A program made the translations under genes and the position numbers. Below are positions 24,237 through 35,178 of a stretch of DNA of 64,000 nucleotides, in pieces. Positions within the stretch are counted from its first letter, which is position 1; each line of letters opens with the position of its first letter. The notes beneath the pieces are model-generated. The model made no database searches. It saw only the letters and a list, made by a program, of their open reading frames with translations, and was not told the DNA's origin. This stretch comes from Triangularia verruculosa (taxonomy: Eukaryota; Ascomycota; Sordariomycetes; Sordariales; Podosporaceae). The stretch lies in the NCBI GenBank assembly GCA_033296885.1, contig MU863915.1, forward strand, positions 62,001 to 126,000, read 5' to 3'.

Positions 24237-25735
24237 ATGTGGCCCGGGGATTCCACCGACAACCTACCTGTTCAACTTCCAACTGGACTTGAAGCCATGG
24301 ACAACCACTACGCAGACTCCGTGAGCTCTTCTTCCTCGCCGTCGGACTCTCCCGCCGCCAGCTCGCCGCTCACTAGTCCCGAACTATCGGAAGATGGCTT
24401 CGACATTGACCGTCTTCCATCACCACTTGGTGTCCATGAGCAAGAAGCCGGCACGCCAAAGTTCACCCTCGTCATCGGTGGTCTTGGGTATATCGGATCA
24501 CACACTGTCCTGGAGCTCCTGAGAGAAGGCCACAATGGTATTTCCTCCTCTACCCGGCTGCCGTCGCATGTCACATGCCAAGGACAACCCAAGCTAACCA
24601 TACCGTCTCATCAGTCATCATCGTGGACAACCTCAGCAACAGCTTCCAAAACATCCTGGACAGCATCAAGACCTTGACGGCCAGGCACTGCAAGGCCAAT
24701 GGCAGGCGGATGCCCCTGATCCACTTTCATCGTCTCGACTATCGGAGCCGGTCGATGCGTTTCCTGATCGAGAGCTACACGGACCTTGTCATGACGATCG
24801 ACGCCAGCGGGCGGCAGCGCATGACGTATCAGTCCCGCATTGAGGGTGTGATCCACTTTGCGGCTTACAAGTCTGTCGAGGAGTCGATACGGCGGCCGTT
24901 GCAGTACTACCAGAACAACGTCTGCGGGCTCGTATCGCTGCTCGAACAGCTCAACAAGTACAACATCCACAACTTTATCTTTAGCAGCTCGGCGACCGTG
25001 TACGGGTCCAAGGCCAACACGGGCGAGCCGCTGCGGGAGGAGGACCTGATACACCACGCCGAGGAGCGCATTGACGAGGTAACGGGCGAGCGCATCGTGA
25101 TGCAACCGTCGGCGGTAGGGCTGTCGTGCCCCTACGCGCGGACCAAGTACTTCAGCGAAGCCATTCTTGCCGATGTGGCGGCCGCGAACCCGGCCTGGCG
25201 CATCGTTGCACTGCGCTACTTCAACCCTGTTGGCTGCGACCCTTCGGGACTGCTGGGGGAGAATCCGCGGGGGGAGGCAACGAACCTGTACCCCGTGCTG
25301 ACACAGGTGCTCACGGGCCAGCGCGAGAGGCTAAACGTATTCGGGACAGACTGGGCGACGCGGGACGGCACGGCTGTTCGAGACTACATCCACGTCCTGG
25401 ACGTGGCGCGGGGCCACATCTCGGCGCTCGGGTGGAACGGCGATCGCGGGTCAGGTTTCCGCGCCTTCAATCTCGGGAGCGGCACAGGCACCACAGTACT
25501 CGAAGCGGTCCGGAGCCTCGAGGCCGCGTCAAAACGGACTGTCTCACTCGACTGGGCCGGGCGACGACCTGGAGACGTCGGCGTCTGCGTGGCGTCGACA
25601 GAGAGGGCCAGCAAAGAGCTGGGGTGGTCGCCGCGGGAGAGCGTGGCCCAGTGCGCGTCTGATCTGTGGAACTTTGTCGAGCGGACCTTGGGGTTGCAGC
25701 AGCAGCGAGGAGCGACAACGTCAGTCAAGGCCTAA
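24237..25735 (+). CDS. uge3: UDP-glucose/UDP-GlcNAc 4-epimerase
   Basis: Two exons, 24237-24537 and 24615-25735, give 473 residues. The intron has a GCTAAC branch site and a TCATCAG acceptor. A serine-rich N-terminal extension of about 75 residues precedes the Rossmann NAD site GGLGYIGSHT. The SDR catalytic residues are visible as SSSATVYG and YARTK. In DVGVCVAST the cysteine (about residue 425) aligns with the small gatekeeper Cys of human GALE rather than the Tyr of E. coli GalE. That fits an enzyme also able to handle GlcNAc/GalNAc forms. In GAG synthesis this enzyme supplies UDP-galactose and UDP-GalNAc. An in-frame ATG at 24099 would add 46 residues; the start at 24237 is preferred because the extra part is low complexity. 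Confidence 0.9.
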
Positions 25736-26822
25736 TGGATGGATGGCCAAGCGGGCGAATCCGAATCCGAGAGGCAGAAAGTGCTGTATGGCAGCTGTGA
25801 CTCGTTTCGGGATTCGGTAACGGTATCGGTATCGGTATCGGGGGTTTCGATTTCTCTCTCTCTCTCCCTCCTTGTCTCTTTTCGTCTGATGGATTGGGGT
25901 TGGGCTGGGATGGTGGGGTAATGCTAATGGGTAAAATTGGTGATTGATTCCGTTTGACGTTGCGGTGTTTTGGCGTCACAGACATGGGTTGGCACACGCG
26001 CGCGGGTGGCATGGGCCTGGCACGGGCTGTCAGGGAACAACCTGACACCTGCTATGGCACAGACCATATTGCCCGCAACACACCTCACACACACACACAC
26101 ACACACACACCTGAGAAAGGCACACATTTTTCTGTTTCATTTGTTCTTTTTGCTGTTTTACAGATCCGGAAAGCGATTTGCATTGGGTTTTCTTTTGTCG
26201 TTTGTAATTATTCTCAGTCAGATACACCACCATAGCAAGCAATATGAAACAATGGAAACAACAGAAACAAAGCAATGGTGCTGTCCCTTTCCTTCTCCCG
26301 GGTGTCACTCTGGCTCTTGGCCATGTCTTGGCTTCCATGCCAGGGCTTGTCCCTTCTTGTCCCTTCTTGTCCAGAGCTTGTCTTTGTCCAGGGAAGCCAC
26401 CGGTAGTTCCTGTGGAAGCTTAATTCTTCTACCTTAGATTAACCCTTGCGCGTCCCCCAAGAAATAGAGATTAATTACACCTTATTTACTCTGCATGTCT
26501 TCCCCGTATTTTGCGAGATATTATCGCTACGAGAGCGGCTGTCCACGGCTCAATTGGCACCGGGAACTTGAAGACACTCTGAGGCCTTTGCAACATATTA
26601 CCCAATAACATTTCTCCCTTTTTTTTTGTCAACTATTTATTTGTCCGCCAGCATCCCGGTCTCCTCGACCCCTGCAGCCCTAGGCCGCTAGCTCACGTGC
26701 CAAGCGATCCTTCCTGCGTTCAACACTGCTGTTCACAGCCATGATCGTCAGCAAAACTTGTTGATTTTTGCGCAGATACTTTATATATATTGAGCAAAGG
26801 AAACGCTGACGGCCAGGCCACG
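25736..26822. other. Intergenic, microsatellite-rich
   Basis: Convergent 3' flank between uge3 and the small cysteine-rich gene. It contains a (CGGTAT)n-type run at 25820-25841, a TC run at 25855-25871 and an AC repeat at 26086-26110. No gene is supported. Confidence 0.5.
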
Positions 26823-27216
26823 TCAACTGAGCTGATAAAAGGAAGAAGAAAAAAAAAGAACTGACCTTAGCCGAGGGCTTTGGGCATCCTCTCTGAGACT
26901 TGAGATAGCATGCGTCGAGGTGGGAGGCCTTGCACTCGCACAGCTACGGTAATATCAAAAGTATTAAGTCAGCCCAATTCATCAAAAAAAACCGGTCACA
27001 GGGTCATAAACTCACCATCTTGGGGTTCAAAAACGACGGGCACCGGTCAGGCTCGCACACACAGGCCCGGCGGAAGTCATGCCTGGGATGCTCGTGCTTG
27101 TTGTGCTTCCCCCTGGGAGCACGCATCTCCAACTCGGCCGGCGAGGCAACTGAGTGTGCCATCACCGTCGACGAGAAGGCAGCAGCCACAGCAACGACAG
27201 CCAATGAGAGCTTCAT
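26823..27216 (-). CDS. Small cysteine-rich secreted protein inside the GAG cluster
   Basis: Exon 1 (27216-27016) encodes a signal peptide (MKLSLAVVAVAAAFSSTVMA), then a short basic and histidine-rich segment and ACVCEPDRCPSFLNPKM. After a GTGAGT intron with a TTACCGTAG acceptor, exon 2 from 26943 continues in phase with LCECKASHLDACYLKSQRGC. Seven cysteines are visible in the mature part. The 3' end is not settled: after PKPSAK the frame meets GTCAGT and a T-rich tract. Splicing to 26831 would end the protein two residues later, but that intron would be only 34 nt. I do not know the family. Its position between uge3 and sph3 suggests, but does not show, a link to the exopolysaccharide. Confidence 0.6.
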
Positions 27217-30200
27217 GTTGGGCAAGCGAACAGATAAGGGTAGCAGCGATGTAATAGTAGCAGATGAATGCAACGTTCTGCACAGGTGACAGAAAGCGAT
27301 GGTGGTGTGGTGTTGGATGCGCAAATTCTCGATGGTCGGCACGCAATTGCCACTGAACAAAGTCTCGAGCTTACTTTCGAGCAGCAAAGTTCAAATTCTT
27401 GGCTCTGAGGGGATCAATATACCCAAGCACCTCACAGCAACAGCTGACAGCTCCGCGCAGCTACAGCAACGCCGAACAGCCGCTCACAGGTTCTGGCCCC
27501 GCCTTCGCCGTCAGCTCCCTCTTTCGGGTGCTTTTGACGTGGCCACTATTAACGCCGTGTGGATGGTGGCTGCTCCCGCCCTTCAACACCACCTCTTGCT
27601 TTTTTTCTGACTTCTGACCTGGGCACCTGCGCCAAAGGCGGCAGTCCGAACGGTCCAGGCACAGGAACACAGGAACCATACAGGCACACAAGGCACACCC
27701 GCGCTTCCGCTCACCCCTTCACCCCTTCCATCTCCACTGACTGAGACTAACTGAGGGATTGACACATCACGAAAAGAACTTTGAGTGCTTATGGCTGAGG
27801 TGAGACAGACGCTGGATGCCCAAAGATCCCGAAGAAATGACCCCATCGTCGCTTGTGGTGTAATCGTAGTACAGGGGGAAGCGGAACTCCGTTTTCGATG
27901 GCACATCAAAATGGAACCAAGCCCAGCGTTTTCTTCTTCCGGCACATCCACCCCCCTACCTGGCCCACCGCTTCCACCCACCGACCCGAATATCCAGCCC
28001 CCCCTGAAGCCTCCCCCTGTACCCTGTCCCTTGCTCGCTATCCCTTGTCCTCGGACCGCGCGTGCCCCGAATATGCGATTATCGGGGTAGGGATGAGCCA
28101 GGGGTGGCTGAACTGATCTGTCACATTTTCTCTTGTATTTATCCAGGAACATGGATTGTGGAGAAGAACAATGAGGCGAGCATGGGGGTTGGGTTGGGTC
28201 GTGGGAACGGGAAGCTCGAAAACCCGATGGGTCAATGGCTCACCTCCGCACACCTTACCCCAAAATAGAGGCACACTAAGGTAACAATCTCATGATCGAC
28301 GCTTTTGCACATCATCACATCGACGTCTGCAAACCCACTCCAACACACATGGCGCTATTGAATCCCAGCACTCAGCCTTCCAGGTTCAAAGCAGGTTTGC
28401 CCCCGTTATGACTCCGAAAGAGGACAGAGACGCCAACTCATGCATTTGACCTCGTTAACCGCAGCAGCCACTTCAGCCACTGGAAATGCTTGTTCGCCCG
28501 TCATAATCACCACATTTACTTCATGAAATGAGGAAGAAAACACTCACCGTGTTTCCCGAACCAAACCTCGGCATCCTGAGATGCCGGGCAGGCGAAGACA
28601 GCTCGATCCCCATCCTCGATCAGTGACGTTGGCTTGTAGAAGCAGCTGGGCTGTTGATGACCACGTCACCAAGTGGGTGATAATTACGAGGTTTCTCCAC
28701 CACAAAGTGCAATCCCCGCTGCTCACATCTCACACTTTTTCTTCGCCAGTCGTAAAATCAATGCTGAGGTTTGACAACAACACCCGCCCCTGACGCAGGT
28801 CAGGCCATGACTCTGTCCAGTCAAATCCCGACCCTCGAAAAAGGTCCACGATTACACAACCGGACACCGGTAACAGCGTAACGACAGGATTGGCTAAAAA
28901 AGGGCCGGTAACGAACAACACATACACACATATCTACATAGGTACAGACACGACCTGAAATACGAAGACTGCAGAAAAGGTTCCTGTTGCCCAATGCATG
29001 ATGCATGCAGACTTTATGGTAGGCAAATGCGAGCTGCGAGCTGCGGGAAACTGTGATCGGAATACATTATGCAAGCCCTCACTCACCGGACACGAAAGGG
29101 GATGTATGTAGGTACGGAGAAGATCAAGAAAGGGACTTGATGCCGAAGATGTCACTTTACCAGGTAAGAAGTGACAACACACACACACACCACCAGTTCA
29201 TCACATGCATACACCAAGATGACCTTATAATCTGGATTTGGAATACTCTACATGACCCCGACAGCCTCGTTAATTGATAGTCGTGAAGATGTTTGTGATT
29301 ATGACGGTGAACCAAAGTCAAGTCTAAAACAGAAGATTATGGTAAATGATTCAAAACAAACCAATGGTAACAAAATACAAAACAACCTAGAAGAAACACA
29401 AAGAATTCCCTCCCGCATCCCCGAGAAACAGGTCTTGGAACTGTCGTGTCGCCATCAAATCGTGTACCGTAATCATGTTTGTGTTTTGTGACCCCATCTC
29501 CAGTATTACCTAGCTTGTGTTTTCGTAGGTGTGGTTGAACAAATCCTCTCTGTCCGCCTTACTCGAAGGGCGACACAGAGAGAAGCATTCGAAACCAATC
29601 CTCAGTGAACCAATACAAACACCCATCATAGTTTCACAAGCTTTTCATCAATCATTGCAATTGCAAGGATATTGAAGCCAGGTATACTCTCTCGCAAACA
29701 TGACTTCCTTCAGCTAGGTAGGTACGTAGGTTGGGCCAAACTTCGCCTTTGAGATAGTATCATGAACTTCCCCCGTCGGGCGCAAACAAAATCAATAAGG
29801 TAATTCTAGACTGCAATAATCCCTCAAGCACATGGCAGCTGAGGAAAAAGTGCACAAGTGGCGATGTATGTCTGTCAACACCAATCGTCGGCAGTCGTTC
29901 CCAAAAGTGGCGCCCAATCGAAGTGGTTGACGGGTGATAGTCTAGATGTGAGTTGAGATTCTTGAGGCGACATGTCGTGGGGATGAAAAGATTGATTGTT
30001 CTCGACAACAACAGTGCCTTACCACAGGAACGTGATGAGTTATCAAAGGGTATGAGGTCTCGAACATACCATAGCCTTACAGATGGTAAAAGTATCAGTG
30101 ACTTGAGGTAGTCCACATGTAAGGTAGGTACTTTCAAAGTGAGGTATAGGTAGGTACTACAGTGGTTAGGTCTGCAACAGAGTTTGAATTCTAAAAGGCA

Positions 30201-30561
30201 ACATATGAGAATCGTGCAGCAATATCGATGCAGCTCGAGCCAAAACAGTGATAATGGAATGAAATAGACTTTGAGTCTAGACTGCAAGATCACATGTTTA
30301 CTACAAAAGCTAGGTACAGCAGAATAGACTCAAGCCTAAAACCAATAATTCCATTATACAACATGACACAACAAATTAAACTCCAGCTAGTCCTCTCCTC
30401 TAATGTACTTGTACTAATAACACAACCCAGCCCAGTCCAGTCCAGTCTAAAGCCCAACCCTACCCACTTTCATCTCGCCACCACCACCACCCCCTGTCTG
30501 TCAGCCCTACAACAACCATCACCAACCCTGCCCCCCTCTCACCAGGTCACACCTTCTCTCA
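27217..30561. other. Intergenic 3.3 kb, no gene supported
   Basis: It lies between the small cysteine-rich gene start and the sph3 stop. Several open frames (for example 27583-28152 and 29760-30293 on the minus strand) have biased composition and no motif. TAGGTAGGTACGTAGG lies at 29715-29730 and a similar motif near 30122-30160. Confidence 0.45.
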
Positions 30562-31452
30562 TCAATGACAACACCCGCGCTCCTCCTCATCCCAATCCTC
30601 ATCACTCCCCCCCACATACCCCGCCCAATCCCCATCCCACCTCTCATACCCCCCCTCCACCGTCAAAAAGTGTCCCCCCCACCTCTCATGCCTCACATCA
30701 GCCAGTATCCTCTCCTTCTCCTCCCCCTCACAGCTATGCGCCACCACAATCGACCTCTCCTTCAGCTCCCTCGGCATCTTCTTCACATTATCCCTCACAT
30801 ACTCGCTCCACCACTCCCTCCCCACATTCTCAAACGGTATGACAAAATCCGCCGAGTCGTAGTACTTGTAATCAGGGAAAATCCCAGGGTTGTACACCAC
30901 AGTTGCCTCAGAAGGCAAAATACCCCGGACGGATTTGCTCGCCGCGGCCATGTACGAGACATAATCCGATGAGGCGGGTGCCTCGTCAAAGAATATCCCT
31001 CTGATAGTCACGCCCTTTTTTTCTCTCTTCATTAGACAAGTGTTCTATTATTTACAGTAGCAGGAAGGGTAACATACACAACCTCGCTTCTCACACTCCC
31101 ACACCTGGTACCGCTTCACGTCCTCCTCCATCTCCTTTGTTGGTCGCTTCCCATAGCTGCAGTAGACGTACCCTATCAGCTTCACATTCTCCAAATCCCG
31201 CAGCTGCTGCAGCACCGTCACGTAGTTCTCGTCGGGCTTGTCCCCTTCCCCAGGGCCGTTGTGGGGGTTGACGACGACGATGAATTCAATGTGGGGGAAG
31301 CGCCGGGCCGCGGTGGTGAGGGGCTCCCAGGCGCCCGGGTCGGGGTAGATGTACAAGGGGATGAGGATGAAGGCGCGGGTGGAGGAAGCCGAGACGGATG
31401 ATGAGGACGAGGAGGATGATCGGGAGAATAGTTTGGTCATTTTGGAGCCCAT
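30562..31452 (-). CDS. sph3: Spherulin-4-like GH135 glycoside hydrolase
   Basis: Two exons, 31452-31078 and 31026-30562, give 279 residues. The 51-nt intron (GTATGT to TGAAG) joins WECEKRGC to REKKGVTIRGIFFDE in phase. Family landmarks in order are FILIPLYIYPDPGAW, VVVNPHNGPG, IGYVYCSYGKR, GIFFDEAP and VVYNPG. Sph3 of Aspergillus is a retaining endo-acting GalNAc hydrolase required for GAG production. The start at 31452 has a good context (CAAAATGG); ATGs at 31497 and 31440 are alternatives. None of these gives a convincing signal peptide or helix, so either the protein is not secreted by the classical route or a 5' exon is missing. It lies head to tail with ega3. Confidence 0.85.
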
Positions 31453-31885
31453 TTTGACATGTGATGATGATGTTGAGAAGTAAACAATAACAGGCAAAAC
31501 AAAAAATCTAGATTAAAAAAAGATAAGGTTGTATTCGGGTCCGGCAAATCTGGGAAAGAGGGAATCGGGTAACAAAAAGTTGGGGATGGAAATCGGAGAT
31601 AGGTAACGTAAAAAGCCAAGAGGTGGGGTGAAGGAGAAATGTGAGAGTGGTCACAATTGACTTTTATTAGTCGTCTAAAAAACGAAAAGAGGAGAAAGAA
31701 AAAAAAAGACAATGTCCATCCACCAAGACAAAGTGGGGACATTGTTATGTAGGAGCGGGGCTTAGGGATGGCGTTTGTGTGCGTGGCTTGCACACGAGAG
31801 AGGGATCTTCAATACGCCGACTGATGATCGTGTTTGTATCCCCCCAACCATGGAAGCTGACCCCTTGGCAAGGTAGGTAGCTAGC
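31453..31885. other. Short spacer upstream of sph3
   Basis: It holds the sph3 promoter and ega3 3' end, on the same strand. A hydrophobic minus-strand frame around 31742-31660 is mostly a pyrimidine tract and is not accepted as an exon. Confidence 0.45.
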
Positions 31886-32872
31886 TCATGGCAAGACCTT
31901 GGTCCTGACAGTGCTCCCGTCGCAGTACTCGGCCCCAAAGTTCAGGTTCATCGCCTTGAGAATCGTGCTGAACCCCTCGGCACCCGGGGCGCTGCAGTAC
32001 TCGTCCTTCTGATCCCCATCGGTGTCAAAGGGGGCACCGTCCGGGTACTCAATGTGGAACACCGGCTTCCCGGCCTTGATGAACGGGGAGAAGATCGGGC
32101 AGGCCTTGAACTCGGCGCACTCCTCGTTGACGGCGAACTCCATCTTCGGCAGCATCGTCTTGACAATGTCGCCGGCGTTCTTGAGCCCGATGGCCATCTT
32201 CCGGTTGTGCGCCTCGTCGGCGAGAAAGTTCATGAACGAGACAGAGTGCTCCGGCTTGAGGTCGAGGCCGTTCTTGTTTTGGAACCCGTCGACATTGTCG
32301 GGATCGACACCGTCACATCCCATCCTACTGGCGATGTCCAACCGGCCGACCATGATCTCCCGGATCGCCGGGCTGCTGATGTTGATCCACTTTTCATCCG
32401 GCCACCCCTCCATGACGGAACCCATGTCTGCGTCAGGGAACTTGTCCGAGTCGGGGCGGTTGGGCTCGTATGACCCGGCGCTGAAGTAGCAGATGACCTT
32501 CTTGTTCAGCTTGTGAAGGCTCGAGATGACGCGCGAGTTCTGGTGCATGAACATGTCGATGTCGTACACCTCGACATCGGGTACCACGGCTGGCCTGTCG
32601 GGGTCAATGTCCAGTTTCGCGTTAAGAATGATCTGCCATGACGTGTTGACCGCAGGCTGCCAGACGGCGGTGGGTTGGGGAGCAGGTGGTTGTGTCGTCT
32701 CCGGTTCGTCCCCTCCTCCGCCCCGGTTCCTCAGGCCAAGCCCGAGCCCGAGGCCGATGATCAGGACGATAAGCATCACCGCGCCCACGGCTGCCAGCAC
32801 CAGCTTTTGCCGGCGGGACAGCCTCGATTCCCTGGTATTCCCCCGCAGCTTGCCCTCTGTTCCTCCCTCCAT
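31886..32872 (-). CDS. ega3: Membrane-anchored GH114 endo-alpha-1,4-galactosaminidase
   Basis: A single exon of 328 residues. The N-terminus is a short basic stretch (SRRQK), then one helix (LVLAAVGAVMLIVLIIGLGLGL), then a Pro/Thr-rich linker: a type II membrane anchor with the enzyme outside. The catalytic domain starts near residue 70 (TSWQIILNAKLD). It shows the GH114 TIM-barrel landmarks VEVYDIDMF, KKVICYFSAGSYEPNRPD, GCDGVDPDNVDGF, IGLKNAGDI and FAVNEECAEF; the Asp and Glu in the last three strands are the likely catalytic pair. Ega3 cleaves galactosamine-rich stretches of deacetylated GAG. The neighbouring sph3 and agd3 support the assignment. Confidence 0.9.
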   Translation of the reverse strand: MEGGTEGKLRGNTRESRLSRRQKLVLAAVGAVMLIVLIIGLGLGLGLRNRGGGGDEPETTQPPAPQPTAVWQPAVNTSWQIILNAKLDIDPDRPAVVPDVEVYDIDMFMHQNSRVISSLHKLNKKVICYFSAGSYEPNRPDSDKFPDADMGSVMEGWPDEKWINISSPAIREIMVGRLDIASRMGCDGVDPDNVDGFQNKNGLDLKPEHSVSFMNFLADEAHNRKMAIGLKNAGDIVKTMLPKMEFAVNEECAEFKACPIFSPFIKAGKPVFHIEYPDGAPFDTDGDQKDEYCSAPGAEGFSTILKAMNLNFGAEYCDGSTVRTKVLP

Positions 32873-34134
32873 GTTAAGTTGGGGGATGGAATCGGAGCCG
32901 ACGGGGTGTGGTTAGGTGTGTGCGGTGAGGGTGAGGGAGAAAGATGGCGCTGGGCTGGCTGGCTGGCTACCTGAGCAAAGAAGCGCTGAAGTGACAGACG
33001 AACAAAACAGTCAGTGAACTTGTTGCGGCGCGTATGGGAATGCGAGATTCCAATGCAGGTGCCGGAGGAATGATGGTAGAAGAGCTTGGCACCTTCAGCG
33101 TTCGGGTGCGAAGGGGCGGTAGCGGGAGTGTGTGGAATGGAGGCTCAATAATTTTGAGCGCAGGAGACAGCGGGCGGCGGGCAGAAGAGACAATCACTCA
33201 CCTTCAGGCGGGTTTGGCGGCAAAGGCGCCCTCAATTCTTCATATCGGGCACGCCCCAAAAAGAGCTGTTCGAGAATACGAGGTTTCGGCATTGCGGCAG
33301 ATCAAGACATACTGCGTTGGAGCGTGGACCACTGAGGAGCAAGCAGTGGGAGCAGGCTGGAGCACTGCTTGGGAGCAATCGGAACGACAGCGAGGCGAAG
33401 CTCCATCTCGTGGACTCGCCTTTCTCCGCTGTTTCTCTTCAGGTTTGTGATAAAGTTGAGATGGATCATGGAAGCATCCAGTCCCGGTCAAGGTCTCGCC
33501 CAAGCTGCGACTGGCGGGCGTCACCGAGGAGATCCACAGCGTGGGTGGACTGGACAGCAGAGGTGAAAGCTGAGGGCGTCTCCAGTGTCTGTCTGTGATG
33601 GCGGGTGGGGTAGAATTCGTGGCTGTCCCCCAGCCGCCTGCAAGAGGACCGAAGCGGAAAAAATGGCTGCCAAGATTCCAGGTTGACAGGGGGAGAGACG
33701 AGCAGGGGACACAAGACGCTAGAGGTCCGTTCCGAACACCCTAGACTCGAGGTACCTCTCGATTGATGCATAACGTTTTGTTGACCCAACTATCGGGGCA
33801 GATCTCTCCAGACGCCCCCCAGACGCCCAAAGATGACCTCGATGCAACCTCGACGGTCAAGGGTCCCCCTCTTCTTTCTTCCCCACACAATCTTGGCGCC
33901 GCCTCTCTAGTTTTCTCGCCTTGCTTCTTTCCATGTTGGCGCTGTCAGTGGGCTTCTATTTCCGGCTGTTGTTGACATGTTGAGCCTGATTTTCGAGTGA
34001 TAGCCGACGGCTTACATGAGCTGAGATGGGTCCATGTATTTTATTCTGCAGACTCTGCAGCTTTTGCGTGGTTTTCTTCCTCTCTTGGGCTAACAAGGGA
34101 TGATGACGTTCACCTGAGGTGAGTCAAAGCCGGG

Positions 34135-34168
<34 letters not shown>

Positions 34169-35178
34169 AGGTCAGGTCAGAGTCGCCATGCATTAGGGCT
34201 ATTCCCGGCTGTCACCGACCACATTCATTGGGCCATTCCAAGCAATATTGGCTCTTCGCATTCCTGTCCTCAGAATCACTGGACATCAACACATCCACAC
34301 AAGCATCCAGCATGGTCCATAGGGCCTAGCGTGTTGCTGCTGACTGCCGTCCGTTGGAACCTGGAAAAGCAAAGTTCCTACCGGCCGGCCACTCACATAC
34401 TCACTCATGCACCCGGACCTCGCACCGTTCGTATGATGGACACCCCCCGGTCGGGTCCCGGGTCGATGTGCACGTCGTGTTCGCACGGTCGGCTGTTGTT
34501 TTCCCTACTCTTGACTTTCTGATGTTGCGGCCTGAAGGTTCCAAATACGGAAACTCTCTTGTCCACTGTGGTGTACCCGTCAGTGCCCCTTCTCGGTGCA
34601 TCCACGCCGTGCAAGCCGAATCCCACATGTCTCTTGTCTCTTTGCCTTCGGGCACTGGAATTGGAAAAAGAAGAAATCCAATAGTCTCTGCTTCGCCGAA
34701 AAGCCATCCGGAACACCAAGGACCACACCTCATTTCCTTTTGGGGGCCCAGTTGTTGATGCCGTAGGGCAAAATCCGGCACAGCGCAAATCCAATACTGG
34801 CAGCTTGTGGCTGGCAAGGGTGGACATCCAGATCAACCACGTTCACATCCAGGCACATCCACACGCATCCACACACAGTCCAAGATCCTGTCCAGGGGTG
34901 GCTGCCCCAGCTCTAGCTCGCTCACTCCTCACAATCCGAGCGAAAGGCTGAGAAGCTGGCCGCAGTACTTATTCGAGATACAACCCATTCGTTTTAGAAG
35001 CTTGGAAGAGACAGCACCAACAACTACACTCGCTCTCTCCTGTCGCACCTTGTTACTCGGCAGGGAGTTTGCCTTGCCTCACGGTCCTTGTTTGGGCCAG
35101 TCAAGTTGCTATTCTGTCCTTCGCTCTCTTTTTTCGTTTTCTTCCTTGCTCGGGGGGGGGCAACACCAACCGCCCATC
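32873..35178. other. 2.3 kb divergent spacer between ega3 and agd3
   Basis: It contains both promoters and a GACA tetranucleotide repeat at 34133-34170. A frame open from 34807 runs into agd3 but upstream of 35179 it has no signal peptide or motif. Nothing else is recognised. Confidence 0.5.
34133..34170 (+). repeat. (GACA)n microsatellite
   Basis: About nine GACA/CAGA units with one variant unit near the left end, in the ega3-agd3 spacer. Confidence 0.85.

Noticed and set aside
26823..27216. Hydrophobin or CFEM identity for the small secreted protein
   Set aside because: Seven visible cysteines without the C-C pairs of hydrophobins or the CFEM spacing.
27583..28152. 189-codon minus-strand frame in the spacer after the Cys-rich gene
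   Set aside because: Biased Gly/Arg/Ser composition, no motif, no signal peptide and no splice partner.
29760..30293. 177-codon minus-strand frame next to sph3
   Set aside because: Rich in Leu, Ser and His without domain structure; overlaps the dispersed palindrome motif; likely chance.
31660..31742. Upstream membrane helix for Sph3 (ATG at 31742)
   Set aside because: The hydrophobic run is a T-rich pyrimidine tract ending in AG, and no donor joins it in phase to the enzyme exon.
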